From Pirellula sp. (lineage in GTDB: Bacteria; Planctomycetota; Planctomycetia; Pirellulales; PNKZ01), in assembly GCA_013822735.1 (NCBI GenBank), contig PNKZ01000002.1, positions 713,004 to 777,003 of the forward strand: DNA of 64,000 nucleotides, given 5' to 3'. The position numbers and the translations under genes were made by a program. Shown here piece by piece: positions 1 to 8,573 of this stretch (the first letter of the stretch is position 1; each line of letters opens with the position of its first letter). Under the pieces are notes generated by a model. The model saw nothing but the letters and a program-made list of their open reading frames with translations. It did not search any database and was not told where the DNA came from.

Positions 1-927
1 CGCCCCCGCCACGCGGTCGAGTTGATGCAAATAATAGGGAATCACGCCGATCTCAACCAACCGGCGCGAGAGTTCGTCGAGCGCCTCGACCGTGTCGTTC
101 ACGCCGCGCAGTAAGACTGTTTGGTTGAGTAGCGTGACGCCCGCACGCCGAAGCCGGTTGCAAGCGTCGGCTACATCGTCGCCGAGTTCCGCGACGTGAT
201 TGGCATGTACGACACAGATCGGCGTCAGTCGGGTGCCGTCGGCGGAGAACCAGCGAAGCAGCGAATCGCACACGCGCTCCGGCACCATGATCGGCAGCCG
301 TGTGTGGACCCGCAGCCTACGTAGATGGGGAATTTGTTCGAGTTGCCGCACCAGCGGTTCCAATATCTCGTCAACTATCGTCCAAGGGTCGCCGCCGCTG
401 AGGATCACTTCGTCGATCGTGGCATCCGCCGCGATGGCGTCGATCGCCGGTTGCCATTGGTCCGGTGATTTCGGACCTTCGGAATAGGGAAAGTGGCGAC
501 GGAAGCAGTAGCGACAGTGCACCGCACAAGCACCAGTGGTCACAAGCAAGACGCGGGTGCAGTACTTCTGCAGGAGGCCCGGTTCGAGTTGTGCCGCGCC
601 GTCGTCGACCGGATCTTCGGTAAAGCCCGGCACGTCGAGCAATTCGTCGGCGAGCGGCAGGATCTGCCTCAGTAGAGGGTCGTTTAGGTCGCCGATCCGC
701 ATTCGGGCGATGTAACCCCGTGGAGCGAAGAGCCCGAACTTTTCCGCGGCCCGCCGTGCCGCAGGGACGATTGTCGCCGGAAGTTCCAGTAGGCGACAGA
801 GTTCCGCCGGATCGCGAACTGCCGTACGGAGCGCCTGCCGCCAGGACGACGGGGGAAGTTCCGCGGCGTCGGGCAGAAGCGGCAAATTGGGGCTGACAGC
901 CGGGGTCGGTTTCGTAAATAATGCCAT
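1..927 (-). CDS. epmB: EF-P beta-lysylation enzyme / lysine 2,3-aminomutase-like radical SAM protein (3' end cut by window)
   Basis: The reading frame starts at an ATG complementary to 925-927 and stays open to base 1, giving the first 309 residues. It contains the radical-SAM cysteine motif CAVHCRYC (C134, C138, C141) followed by FRRHF, which fits the KamA/EpmB family (CxxxCxxC). Before it is a short family-typical N-terminal domain with LLQKYCTRVLLVTTGAC. EpmB isomerises lysine to beta-lysine, which EpmA then attaches to elongation factor P. The gene is divergent from efp, 154 bp away, and that pairing is the main reason to prefer EpmB over a catabolic lysine aminomutase. The C-terminus, with the PLP lysine region, lies outside the window. 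EpmA is not in the window either. Confidence 0.9.
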   Translation of the reverse strand, partial: MALFTKPTPAVSPNLPLLPDAAELPPSSWRQALRTAVRDPAELCRLLELPATIVPAARRAAEKFGLFAPRGYIARMRIGDLNDPLLRQILPLADELLDVPGFTEDPVDDGAAQLEPGLLQKYCTRVLLVTTGACAVHCRYCFRRHFPYSEGPKSPDQWQPAIDAIAADATIDEVILSGGDPWTIVDEILEPLVRQLEQIPHLRRLRVHTRLPIMVPERVCDSLLRWFSADGTRLTPICVVHANHVAELGDDVADACNRLRRAGVTLLNQTVLLRGVNDTVEALDELSRRLVEIGVIPYYLHQLDRVAGA

Positions 928-1081
928 ATTCCCCCAGTCTAAAGCATCGCAATCGGGGGCGACAGGGTCGGCCTTGCGTCCAGCGGACCTCGGTCGGTTT
1001 TCGGTCGTCGTCCGTTAATCGCACTTCGGCAAACGGCCGGAGCGCACCCATTATGTCCATCAGAGTAGAGGATTGATTTCC

Positions 1082-1651
1082 GTGGCATCCTACAACACCA
1101 GCGATTTTAAGAAGGGCCTCAAGATTCAGATCGACGGCGAGCCGTATCTGATTACCGAGTTTAACTTTCGCAAGCCCGGCAAAGGCAATGCCCTGTACGA
1201 GTGCAAGATGAAGAACCTGGTGCGCGGCACGACGTTGACGCGCACATACAAGGGAGGCGACTCCTTGGAGAGCGCCGACGTCAACGAAATCCAAGCGCAG
1301 TATTTGTACCGCCAGGGCGACAAGTTCGTCTTCATGGACAACGACAACTACGAGCAATACGAACTTTCGCCCGACCAAGTCGACGACGCTTGGAAGTACA
1401 TCAAAGAAGGAACGGTTTGCTCGGTCGTGTTGTTCAACGAAAATCCGATCACCGTGACGCCGCCGAACCATGTGATTCTCAAGGTCGAATACGCCGAGCC
1501 GGCCGTGCGCGGCAATACGGCGACGAACCTGACCAAGCCTGCGAAAATGGAAACCGGCGCGGAGTTCATCGTGCCTGCGTTCGTCGAAATGGGCGAAATG
1601 ATCAAGATCGACACCCGCACCGGCGAGTACATCGAACGTATTCGCGAGTAG
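1082..1651 (+). CDS. efp: Elongation factor P
   Basis: A 189-residue protein, normal length for EF-P, which binds between the P and E sites of the ribosome and rescues stalling at polyproline. The N-terminal KOW-like domain carries the loop KPGKGNA with Lys at position 34, the residue modified with beta-lysine in enterobacteria. The C-terminal OB domain ends IKIDTRTGEYIERIRE, typical of the family. I chose the GTG at 1082 because a GAGGA ribosome-binding site ends 9 bases upstream and the protein then begins MASYNTSDF as in other EF-Ps. A TTG at 1073 in the same frame is less likely. A strong terminator follows. The divergent epmB-like gene suggests K34 is beta-lysylated. Confidence 0.97.
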   Translation: MASYNTSDFKKGLKIQIDGEPYLITEFNFRKPGKGNALYECKMKNLVRGTTLTRTYKGGDSLESADVNEIQAQYLYRQGDKFVFMDNDNYEQYELSPDQVDDAWKYIKEGTVCSVVLFNENPITVTPPNHVILKVEYAEPAVRGNTATNLTKPAKMETGAEFIVPAFVEMGEMIKIDTRTGEYIERIRE

Positions 1652-1680
1652 ACGCGGCGAGCGAGTCGTAAGACAATTCG

Positions 1681-1717
1681 AAGGGGCGGCTGCTCAACGA
1701 AGCGGCCGCCCCTTTTT
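1681..1717 (+). terminator. Rho-independent terminator of efp
   Basis: GGGGCGGC (1683-1690) pairs with GCCGCCCC (1704-1711). The stem extends through a G-T wobble and GCT/AGC pairs to the loop CAACGA, and is followed by TTTTT. It sits 30 bp after efp and before a convergent gene. Confidence 0.85.
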
Positions 1718-1743
1718 CGTTGCCGTGGTCTTATTGGTCGGGC

Positions 1744-2292
1744 TTAGTCGCGAGCGATGTCCACGGTCGACCAATTTCCCGGCTTAGCGCAATAGGTATA
1801 GATGCGCGAATCTTGTCGAAACCATAGCACGTCTTCCGCGAGTTGCATCTCGACGGGGAGTGCGACTTCGATCGTCGTCGACGACCAGCCGCCGGTGTAG
1901 GCGCTGAAGGCGTAGATTTGTTTGCCGGCCTGGAAGCAAACAATGTTGGGGGACAACATCGGCACGATGGGTCCGAGCGCGCCGTTGGGAAGCACCTGAC
2001 GTTGCCAGGCCCCGTGCTTGGTGCTGTTGGCCCAAATCCGATCGCGCTTCACGCCGAGGGCGACGAACAAGTTTTCGCTGGTGAGAAAATCTCCGTACGA
2101 CACCACGCCTTGCGCGAGCGGGTCGCCGCCGCCGGAGTTTCCAAAGTTGGGACCGGTCGGCGTCGTGAAACCTTGTGGTATGGGGGTGGGTACGGTTGAG
2201 GGCGGCGGCAGAGCCGTCGGCACCTGCGCAAGTCCGACGCCCGCCGCGACCAATAGTAGAATTCCGGCGATGGGAAATCGTTTGGCGACCAT
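1744..2292 (-). CDS. Exported protein of unknown function
   Basis: A 182-residue protein with a clear signal peptide (MVAKRFPIAGILLLVAAGVGLA, probable cleavage after AQ), a Pro/Thr-rich linker to about residue 45, and a C-terminal part that looks beta-rich. Two short similar stretches, IYAFSAYTGGWSSTTIE and IYTYCAKPGNWSTVDIA, suggest repeated beta-propeller-like blades in which each tryptophan closes a strand pair. I recognise no named family. It stands alone between the efp terminator and the divergent peptidase gene, so context gives no role. Confidence 0.75.
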   Translation of the reverse strand: MVAKRFPIAGILLLVAAGVGLAQVPTALPPPSTVPTPIPQGFTTPTGPNFGNSGGGDPLAQGVVSYGDFLTSENLFVALGVKRDRIWANSTKHGAWQRQVLPNGALGPIVPMLSPNIVCFQAGKQIYAFSAYTGGWSSTTIEVALPVEMQLAEDVLWFRQDSRIYTYCAKPGNWSTVDIARD

Positions 2293-2414
2293 GAAAACCG
2301 TCCTCGGAAAGGCCTTCGAAAGGAATCACTCGCGTATCGTAGCGGCCTAGGTGGGATCGCGTCGAGGTTTTGGGTTATATTGCCCGTTATCGCTCACGTA
2401 TTGTTATTCGGAGT

Positions 2415-3662
2415 ATGTCGATGTCACGCCGCGATTCCCGATATTCGTTGCCGGTCAAGATCGTATTTGCAGCCGTCGCCTCGCTAGTGCTCGTGGGCTC
2501 TACAACTCCCTGCCTCGCGCAAGCGGCGAAGTCGACTACGCCCGCGCCTGCGGCCGGCGCGCCACAAGACTTTCGCTCGCAACATTTCTTGCTGCACACG
2601 GATCTCTCCGCCGCGGAATCGAAAGCGTTGCTGGAAAAGCTCGAGTACATGCTCGGGATCATTGCCACTTATTGGCAGAAGCCGCCGAAGGGGATTATCG
2701 AATGCTACGTGGCGAAGGACTTGAACAATTGGCCTTCCGGTTCGATTCCCGATGACTACGGCCGGCAGAAGATCGCGCGCGGCGAAGGGGTAACGATGTC
2801 GCTGGTACTCGGCAGCGAAGGAAAGTCGACCGTCTACGCGACATCCGAAGGGGGCGTGGCGCAGCACGAAGCGGTGCACGCTTACTGCGCGCAGAACTTC
2901 GGCACGACCGGTCCGACGTGGTATAGCGAAGGCATGGCCGAGATGGGTCAGTATTGGAAGAAGGGGGAGTTGGCCGTGCAAGTTCACGAATATGTCGTGA
3001 AACACATCCGCTCCAGCGAACCGAAGTCGCTCAATGCGATCGTCAACTCCGTGGAAACAACCGGAGACTCTTGGGAGAACTACGCCTGGCGATGGGCTCT
3101 CTGCCATTTGCTCGCCACGAACCCGAACTATGCGCCGCATTTCCGGCCGCTGGGGCTCGGCATTCTCAATAAGCAGCCGGTGAGCTTTGAGCAAACCTAC
3201 GGTGCAATGGCGGATCAGATCTCGTTCGAGTATCTCTTCTTCCTCACGCACCTGTGCAACGGCTACCGAACCGACCTCTGTGCGTGGGACTGGAAGCGAA
3301 AGTTCACGGCGATGGCGGCCGGCAGCAGCCGCACCGTGCCGGTGCAGGCGGCACGCGGATATCAGCCGACCGGACTCCTGGTAAAGGCCGGTCAGGAGTA
3401 CGAAGTCGCTTGTACCGGAACTTGGAAACTCGATAAGGCATCGACCAAGCCGCTCACGGCGGCCGGCGATGATGCCGGGGAAGGAAAGCTGGTCGGCGTG
3501 ATCTTTCAAGACTTTCAACTCTCCGACGAATTCGACGTCGGCGCGTCAGGCACGTTGAAGATTCCGAGCGACGGGCAACTTCATGTGCGCTGCAAGAGCG
3601 ATTGGGCGAGCATCGGCGACAACACCGGCGCCGTGACGCTGAAGCTCACCGCTCCCAAGTAG
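2415..3662 (+). CDS. Secreted zinc metallopeptidase-like protein (DUF1570 type) with C-terminal jelly-roll domain
   Basis: A 415-residue protein with an N-terminal signal peptide (hydrophobic IVFAAVASLVLVGSTT, cleavage near CLAQA). The central domain has the zinc motif HEAVH in GVAQHEAVHAYCAQNF and a downstream WYSEGMAEMGQYW whose glutamate can be the third ligand, as in gluzincin-type DUF1570 proteins common in planctomycetes. The last ~120 residues (from ARGYQPTGLLVKAGQEYEVA to the end) look like the PA-IL/LecA-like beta-sandwich often appended to planctomycete exported proteins. The ATG at 2415 (MSMSRRD) gives a normal signal peptide; 2421 is an alternative. A VOC-family gene follows after 11 bp, so the two are probably co-transcribed. 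Peptidase activity is inferred only. Confidence 0.8.
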   Translation: MSMSRRDSRYSLPVKIVFAAVASLVLVGSTTPCLAQAAKSTTPAPAAGAPQDFRSQHFLLHTDLSAAESKALLEKLEYMLGIIATYWQKPPKGIIECYVAKDLNNWPSGSIPDDYGRQKIARGEGVTMSLVLGSEGKSTVYATSEGGVAQHEAVHAYCAQNFGTTGPTWYSEGMAEMGQYWKKGELAVQVHEYVVKHIRSSEPKSLNAIVNSVETTGDSWENYAWRWALCHLLATNPNYAPHFRPLGLGILNKQPVSFEQTYGAMADQISFEYLFFLTHLCNGYRTDLCAWDWKRKFTAMAAGSSRTVPVQAARGYQPTGLLVKAGQEYEVACTGTWKLDKASTKPLTAAGDDAGEGKLVGVIFQDFQLSDEFDVGASGTLKIPSDGQLHVRCKSDWASIGDNTGAVTLKLTAPK

Positions 3663-3673
3663 ACTTGTCGACA

Positions 3674-4069
3674 ATGTCTGTGAAAGCGCTCGACCATCTC
3701 GTGCTGACGGTTCGCAACCTCGAAGCAACATGCGCGTTCTATTGCGATGTGCTCGGTATGCGCCGCGTGACGTTTGGCGCCGGACGATGGGCGCTCGAGT
3801 TCGGCGTCCAAAAAATCAACCTGCACGAGGCGGGGCGCGAGTTCGAACCGAAGGCGGCCGTCGCGACGCCGGGTTCCGCCGACCTTTGCTTTCTTACTGA
3901 CGAGCCGATCGCGGACGTCGCAGAACATTGGCAGAGATGCGGCGTAGCTGTCGTGCAAGGACCGGTCGAGCGAACGGGCGCCGTCGGCCGATTGCTTTCG
4001 CTCTATTGCCGCGATCCCGACGGCAATTTGATCGAAGTGGCCAATCAGCTGGCGACCGATGGTTCCTAG
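3674..4069 (+). CDS. VOC-family (glyoxalase/dioxygenase fold) protein
   Basis: A 131-residue protein beginning MSVKALDHLVLTVRNLEATCAFY, the usual first betaalphabetabetabeta module of vicinal-oxygen-chelate proteins, with YCDVLGMRR after it and the second-half signature LYCRDPDGNLIEVANQ. Candidate metal ligands are the His of LDHLVL, the His of INLHEAG, and the Glu of NLIEV. Substrate cannot be told; the short form resembles fosfomycin-resistance/glyoxalase-like proteins, but those names would be over-calling. It starts 11 bp after the peptidase gene and its stop overlaps that of the convergent beta-propeller gene by 4 bp. Confidence 0.85.
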   Translation: MSVKALDHLVLTVRNLEATCAFYCDVLGMRRVTFGAGRWALEFGVQKINLHEAGREFEPKAAVATPGSADLCFLTDEPIADVAEHWQRCGVAVVQGPVERTGAVGRLLSLYCRDPDGNLIEVANQLATDGS

Positions 4070-5283
4070 TCGCCGGCTTCCGCAACCATCAGTTGCGTGA
4101 ATTCGCCCTTGGAGACGTTGTAGTAAATCCGTTTGCCGTCGGCGCTGAACGCCGGGTGTGGATGGTTGCGACGCCAACTCGCGGCGCCGCGGCCGTTTTG
4201 GAAGCGATCGACCAGCGCATACTTCTCGCCGCGCAAGTCGGCGATCAGGATGCCCCATTCGCCGGAAGCGCCGTCGAGCTTCGTGATCAGGCCGTCGGTG
4301 ACCATGAGCGTCGATGCCGGGTTCGTCGAGGGATGCATGCCGTCGAGCACGGGAACGTTCGGCATGCGAGCTGTTTTGCCGTCGCGAGAGTCGATCACAA
4401 TGTTTCCCATCTCAACGATGCGTTGCGAATCGGCGAGCCATGCCGGATGTCCCCACTTGGTTCGCATGTACGTGAATTGGGCCTGATCGAAATCGTAGAC
4501 CAGCAATCCTTGACGGTGGCTCGCGTTTTTCGACATGAAGTTATCACCGCCGTTGCCGGCTGCGATCTTGAGAAATGCCCGTTTCTGATCGGGACTGATG
4601 ACCGGAAAGAAAATCGAGATGGGCTTACCGCCAAATTCCTTCTTCACCCAATCGCCATACTTGGCGGTAACTTGCGAAGCCCTCGCCGTGATGCGCGATT
4701 TACCCGTGGCGACGTTGAGAAGTTCCAGGTCGGGCATGTCTCCCGGATTCCAGTGGCAACCGTAAAGCGGCAACTCATCGCCAAGCGGATTGCCGAAGGC
4801 CAGCTGCCGATTCTCGGCGACGACCGTTTTTGCGCCGGTGGCCACGTCGACCGTGACGACCCGCCATCGGCCGTCGACGACGTCGTGAAACGCAACGCGC
4901 TTGCCGCCGGAGATCCATTGTTGGCATGCCGCGCGATGGGCGTCTTCGGTATACACGCCCGACGCCAAGACGGTTTCTTTGCCCGTCGCACGTTCCACGA
5001 TGCAAATATCGCCCGAGTGCCCGTTGGCCGCCGACGATGCATAGAACAACACATGCTTGCCGTCCGGGCTTTCCGGGTTGCAAACATAGTAGCTGTGGAT
5101 TGTGTGCCGGCCGGGCGTCGTGGAAATCGGACTGATCTTCACGTTCTTACGCCATGGCGCGACAGGATCTTCGGCAACCGGCGCGACGGGCTTCGCTTCC
5201 GGAGCGGCGGATCGTGCTGCATCTGCGCCAAGCATGAAGGTTGCGAGCCATACGAGCGCTGCGAAAGTCGTACGAGATAGCAT
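4066..5283 (-). CDS. Exported WD40/TolB-like beta-propeller protein
   Basis: A 405-residue protein starting MLSRTTFAALVWLATFMLGADA, a signal peptide. The mature part has repeated TolB/PD40 blade signatures: NPESPDGKHVLFYASS, ISPDQKRAFLKIA, WLADSQRIVEMG and FSADGKRIYYNV. Such propellers are common in the periplasm or on the surface of planctomycetes and usually mediate protein or glycan binding; some are oligogalacturonate lyase-like, but I see no proof of catalysis. An upstream in-frame ATG at 5400 would add a non-hydrophobic leader and is rejected. The stop overlaps the VOC gene stop by 4 bp. Confidence 0.8.
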   Translation of the reverse strand: MLSRTTFAALVWLATFMLGADAARSAAPEAKPVAPVAEDPVAPWRKNVKISPISTTPGRHTIHSYYVCNPESPDGKHVLFYASSAANGHSGDICIVERATGKETVLASGVYTEDAHRAACQQWISGGKRVAFHDVVDGRWRVVTVDVATGAKTVVAENRQLAFGNPLGDELPLYGCHWNPGDMPDLELLNVATGKSRITARASQVTAKYGDWVKKEFGGKPISIFFPVISPDQKRAFLKIAAGNGGDNFMSKNASHRQGLLVYDFDQAQFTYMRTKWGHPAWLADSQRIVEMGNIVIDSRDGKTARMPNVPVLDGMHPSTNPASTLMVTDGLITKLDGASGEWGILIADLRGEKYALVDRFQNGRGAASWRRNHPHPAFSADGKRIYYNVSKGEFTQLMVAEAGD

Positions 5284-5430
5284 GATCGAGCTCTGGTGGC
5301 GTGGCGGCGGGAAAGTCGGGGGCAAGGCGACTTGCATTATGCTCCCGCTCCGGGCGATGATCAACGCAATCACTGCGGCCTTGCGTGCCGGGTATTTCAC
5401 AGTCGCTCGTTCTACGTTCGAGGCCCTGCC

Positions 5431-6882
5431 ATGATTCGACGCTTCTCCGCAATCACAGTCCTAGCGTGCGTCTTCCTAGCTGCCGCCGATCTTCGCGCCG
5501 CAGGCACGATTTACGAAGTGTCTTACCCGCCGTCGACGAAGGAAGGGGAACTGCAGTTCGGAGTGGTCTACCGACTTTGGGTGCCGGGGCAAGACAAGCG
5601 ACTTCGGGGCGTGATCGTGCATCAACACGGTTGTGGAACCGGCGCTTGTAAGGGAGGGGAAACCGCGGCCGACGATTTGCATTGGCAAGCTTTGGCCGAC
5701 AAATGGGACTGCGCTTTGTTGGGCCCCAGCTACCAACAACCGGAAGGGGCCAACTGTCGGCTTTGGTGCGACCCTCGCAACGGTTCCGGACAAGCGTTCC
5801 TCAAGGCGCTCGACGACTTGGCAAAGAAGTCGGAGCATCCTGAGCTGCGCGAGGCGCCGTGGTGTTTGTGGGGACACTCGGGCGGCGCATTCTGGGCCAG
5901 CATCATGGAGTGTTTGCATACCGATCGCGTTGTTGCCGTCTGGCTACGCAGCGGCACCGCCTACGGCTACTGGGAGAAAGGAGAGATTCCCGAGCCGAAG
6001 CGATCCAATCGCATCGAACTGACGCCGATCATGCTCAACCCCGGCGCGAAAGAGAAGGATCACGAACGCTTTAAGAACGCATGGGACGGTTCAATGGCTA
6101 TGTTCAAAGCGTATCGCAAGGAAGGTGCGCTGATCGGTTTCGCGCCCGACCCGAACACGGCGCACGAGTGCGGTGATTCGCGTTATCTGGCGATCCCGTT
6201 TTTCGACGCTTGCCTGAAAAGTCGGCTGCCGGCATTTCCCGGTGATCGACTCCTCGAGATGCCCTCGCCATGGCTCGCTTCGCTAGGTGGGACCAAGGTT
6301 GCGCCGGCGAAGGAGTTTGAGGGGGACAGCGGTCAGATGGTTTGGCTTCCCGGGGAACGGGTTGCCAAGATTTGGGAACAATACGTAGCGAACGGAAAAG
6401 TCGACGACACGACGCCGCCAAGCGCACCTCGCGACGTCGCCGTCGTGAAGAACGCGCAGGAGCAAATGGAGCTCACGTGGTCGGCTGAAGTCGACTTCGA
6501 AAGCGGGTTGCAGGCGTTTGAGATTCACCGCGACGGCCTGCCGATCGGCCGAGTGCCGAAGGAATCGAAGGGGAAGTTCGGCCGTCCGTTGTTCCAGGGG
6601 CTTTCGTATCACGACACGCCCGAGGCGCCGCTGGCCGAGATGAAGTTTATCGACGCGGACATCGCGCCGGATAAGAAGTACGAGTATCGCGTCGTGGCGA
6701 TCAACGGTACGGGCTTGAAATCGGGACCATCGGAAGTTGCCAAAGAGGCCGCGGCGCGGGCGGAGGTCGTCCAACCCCAACTAGCCCCGACGCGCGAGCG
6801 AGCGGACTACGCACGGAACGCCACAGAGGGCGTTCCCTACAACTCGTCTATAGAAGAACGCTATCCGAAGAAGCTGCCGTAG
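5431..6882 (+). CDS. Exported alpha/beta-hydrolase with C-terminal fibronectin-III-like domain
   Basis: A 483-residue protein with a signal peptide (MIRRFSAITVLACVFLAAADLRA). The hydrolase domain shows an oxyanion-side motif VIVHQHGCGTG, the nucleophile elbow GHSGGAF inside LWGHSGGAFWASIM, and a candidate His in DPNTAHECGDSRY. After residue ~330 there is a fibronectin-III-like segment (PSAPRDVAVVKN, then ELTWSAEVD, then YEYRVVAING). The fold suggests an esterase or lipase acting on extracellular substrate; the substrate is unknown. The 3' end overlaps the convergent aldolase gene by 22 bp. Confidence 0.82.
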   Translation: MIRRFSAITVLACVFLAAADLRAAGTIYEVSYPPSTKEGELQFGVVYRLWVPGQDKRLRGVIVHQHGCGTGACKGGETAADDLHWQALADKWDCALLGPSYQQPEGANCRLWCDPRNGSGQAFLKALDDLAKKSEHPELREAPWCLWGHSGGAFWASIMECLHTDRVVAVWLRSGTAYGYWEKGEIPEPKRSNRIELTPIMLNPGAKEKDHERFKNAWDGSMAMFKAYRKEGALIGFAPDPNTAHECGDSRYLAIPFFDACLKSRLPAFPGDRLLEMPSPWLASLGGTKVAPAKEFEGDSGQMVWLPGERVAKIWEQYVANGKVDDTTPPSAPRDVAVVKNAQEQMELTWSAEVDFESGLQAFEIHRDGLPIGRVPKESKGKFGRPLFQGLSYHDTPEAPLAEMKFIDADIAPDKKYEYRVVAINGTGLKSGPSEVAKEAAARAEVVQPQLAPTRERADYARNATEGVPYNSSIEERYPKKLP

Positions 6883-7637
6883 TTTTGCTTGATCGTGGCG
6901 ATGCCGGTTTTGAGAGCCACGATGTCGTTGCCGAACGTGATCATGCGGCAGCCGAGGTCGTAGCAGCGCTGGGCGAAGGCCGGATCGACCGGCACGATGC
7001 CCCAATGCTTGCCGTACTTCTTACTGGCTGCGGAAACGGCTTCGAGGGCGTCCCAGATTTTTTGGTGGTTGCGCTGGCCTTGGATGCCGAGCGCTTGCGA
7101 AAGATCGGCGGGGCCGACGAACACGAGGTCGACGGCGTCGTTCCCGGTGATGGCATCAATGTCGTTCAGCGCGCCGAGCGTTTCGATTTGGATGGCGACG
7201 AAATGTTCGCGGTTGGCCTTCTCGGCAAACTCGATTTGCGAAAGGTGCGTGAAGTTGGCGTCCCAGCCCGAGGTGTTCATGCCGCGGCTGCCGCGCGGGG
7301 CGAACTTGACCCACTGCACGAACTCTTCGGCATGCGCGGCGCTTTCAATGCGGGCGGCCATCAAGCCGCCAAAGCCTGCTTCGAGGTTTTGCGTCGCCAA
7401 TGAGTAACCGGTCGGCGGCATGCGAACGATGCAGTCGAGGCCGGTGGCGCGGGCCGCGAGCGCTGCGACTTCTACTTCCTTGTACGTGAGACCGCAGTGT
7501 TCTTGGTCGAACCAGAAACCGTCGAAGCCGCCGGCCAGCGCGTAGAGATCGATTACCGGCGGCGTACCGAGCCGTCCGCATTGGAACACGCGGCAAAGGT
7601 CGTTCTTGGCGAGAATTTCTTTGAAGCGGCGGACCAT
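6861..7637 (-). CDS. HpcH/HpaI family aldolase (class II, metal-dependent)
   Basis: A 258-residue protein with the family's hallmark blocks in order: FDGFWFDQEHCGLTY, GLDCIVRMPPTGYS, the metal-binding glutamate in AIQIETLGALNDIDAI, and VFVGPADLSQALG. The metal-binding Asp is in the GPADLS block region. Family members cleave 2-keto-3-deoxy acids to pyruvate or glyoxylate plus an aldehyde. The exact substrate cannot be read. I chose the ATG at 7637 (MVRRFKEIL); an upstream extension to 7763 is proline-rich and unlike the family. Its 3' end runs 22 bp into the convergent hydrolase gene. Confidence 0.9.
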   Translation of the reverse strand: MVRRFKEILAKNDLCRVFQCGRLGTPPVIDLYALAGGFDGFWFDQEHCGLTYKEVEVAALAARATGLDCIVRMPPTGYSLATQNLEAGFGGLMAARIESAAHAEEFVQWVKFAPRGSRGMNTSGWDANFTHLSQIEFAEKANREHFVAIQIETLGALNDIDAITGNDAVDLVFVGPADLSQALGIQGQRNHQKIWDALEAVSAASKKYGKHWGIVPVDPAFAQRCYDLGCRMITFGNDIVALKTGIATIKQNYGSFFG

Positions 7638-8065
7638 CGGCGGTGCTCCAGGATTGGCGTTATCGAGTCCCCTCGCCGGCGCGTCGGGGCTTGTAATTGG
7701 ATTCGGAGCCGAAATTTGGCTCGGGAAACGTCGCAGTCTGACGGACGCCGGCAGCGGCGTCAAGCAATCGAAGCGTGGGTGGTTCGCGGCGCAAGTCTAT
7801 ATAATAATACGACTTACGCTGTATTTGCGGGTAACGACTTTGGCGTAGAACAACGGGGTTCGACCCGGCCGAAAAGTTTTTCTCGTTTTTCGCGAACCAT
7901 TTACCCGATGTGGCGTCAATAACCAGCGACGGGCCTGGGTTGGCGGTTCGCAGCCGTTGACCTCGGCCGGAATGGATGTCAGAGTTGAAAGATCGCGGCC
8001 AAGGTCGGCCGTGCAAAATGTTTTAGGTCTCTCTCAATCGGCGCTTCGGCGCATTGGAGCTTCCC
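7638..8065. other. Gene-poor stretch upstream of the aldolase
   Basis: I see no convincing gene in this 428-bp stretch. The only unusual patch is an AT-rich block near 7797-7810 containing TATAAT (7800-7805), a likely promoter element for one strand or the other, though no good -35 partner is visible. It probably holds the aldolase promoter. Confidence 0.35.
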
Positions 8066-8365
8066 ATGCGGAACATTACCAACGTTAGCAACACGATCGA
8101 CACCGTCCTCGGCAATTGCCGCGGGATCGTCGCCGTCGTTTCGCGCAACGTCGGAATGTGGCTGGACTCCATGCGTCATCTGCATCTCGCATTGCGCCGC
8201 GCACCAGGTGCGCTTGCCGGCAGTTGGGGTTTTAAGAAACCCACACTGCAACCGGCCTACGCCCTAGCCTACGCAGGCCCGAGCCTGCGAGCTACGGCAG
8301 GCTCGGTACGGTACGACGAACGGGTAGTACGCCCGGACTCGTACCCGTCCTTCAGAATCAGCTAA
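8066..8365 (+). CDS. Possible small hypothetical protein
   Basis: A 99-residue frame starting MRNITNVSNTIDTVLGNCR with a GGAG site six bases before the ATG, which is the main support. The first ~60 residues have plausible composition. The last ~40 run through a block of inverted repeats (8279-8350) and read like translated intergenic DNA. I recognise no family. It could equally be a non-coding leader upstream of the sigma-factor gene. Confidence 0.25.
   Translation: MRNITNVSNTIDTVLGNCRGIVAVVSRNVGMWLDSMRHLHLALRRAPGALAGSWGFKKPTLQPAYALAYAGPSLRATAGSVRYDERVVRPDSYPSFRIS
8279..8306. repeat. Inverted repeat / hairpin
   Basis: CCGAGCCTGC (8279-8288) and GCAGGCTCGG (8297-8306) form a perfect 10-bp stem with an 8-base loop and no T-run. 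Just downstream a smaller pair, ACGGGTA and TACCCGT, is also inverted. It looks like a dispersed palindromic element rather than a terminator. Confidence 0.5.
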
Positions 8366-8573
8366 GCATCGTCCCAGCGATCGCTCACTGAAGAACCTGA
8401 AGGACGCCGGCCGACGGCCGGGGCCGCTCTCGCGAGCGCACGCCACAACGTGCGTCGTCATGAGAGCGATCCCGCAAAGTCGGTGTCACGGCGGCACGTC
8501 GTTTTGCGTCTACCTGTCAGCACCTTGCGTTCGGCGATTTTTCTCGCCGGACTTTTTGAGAGATACCCCGATT

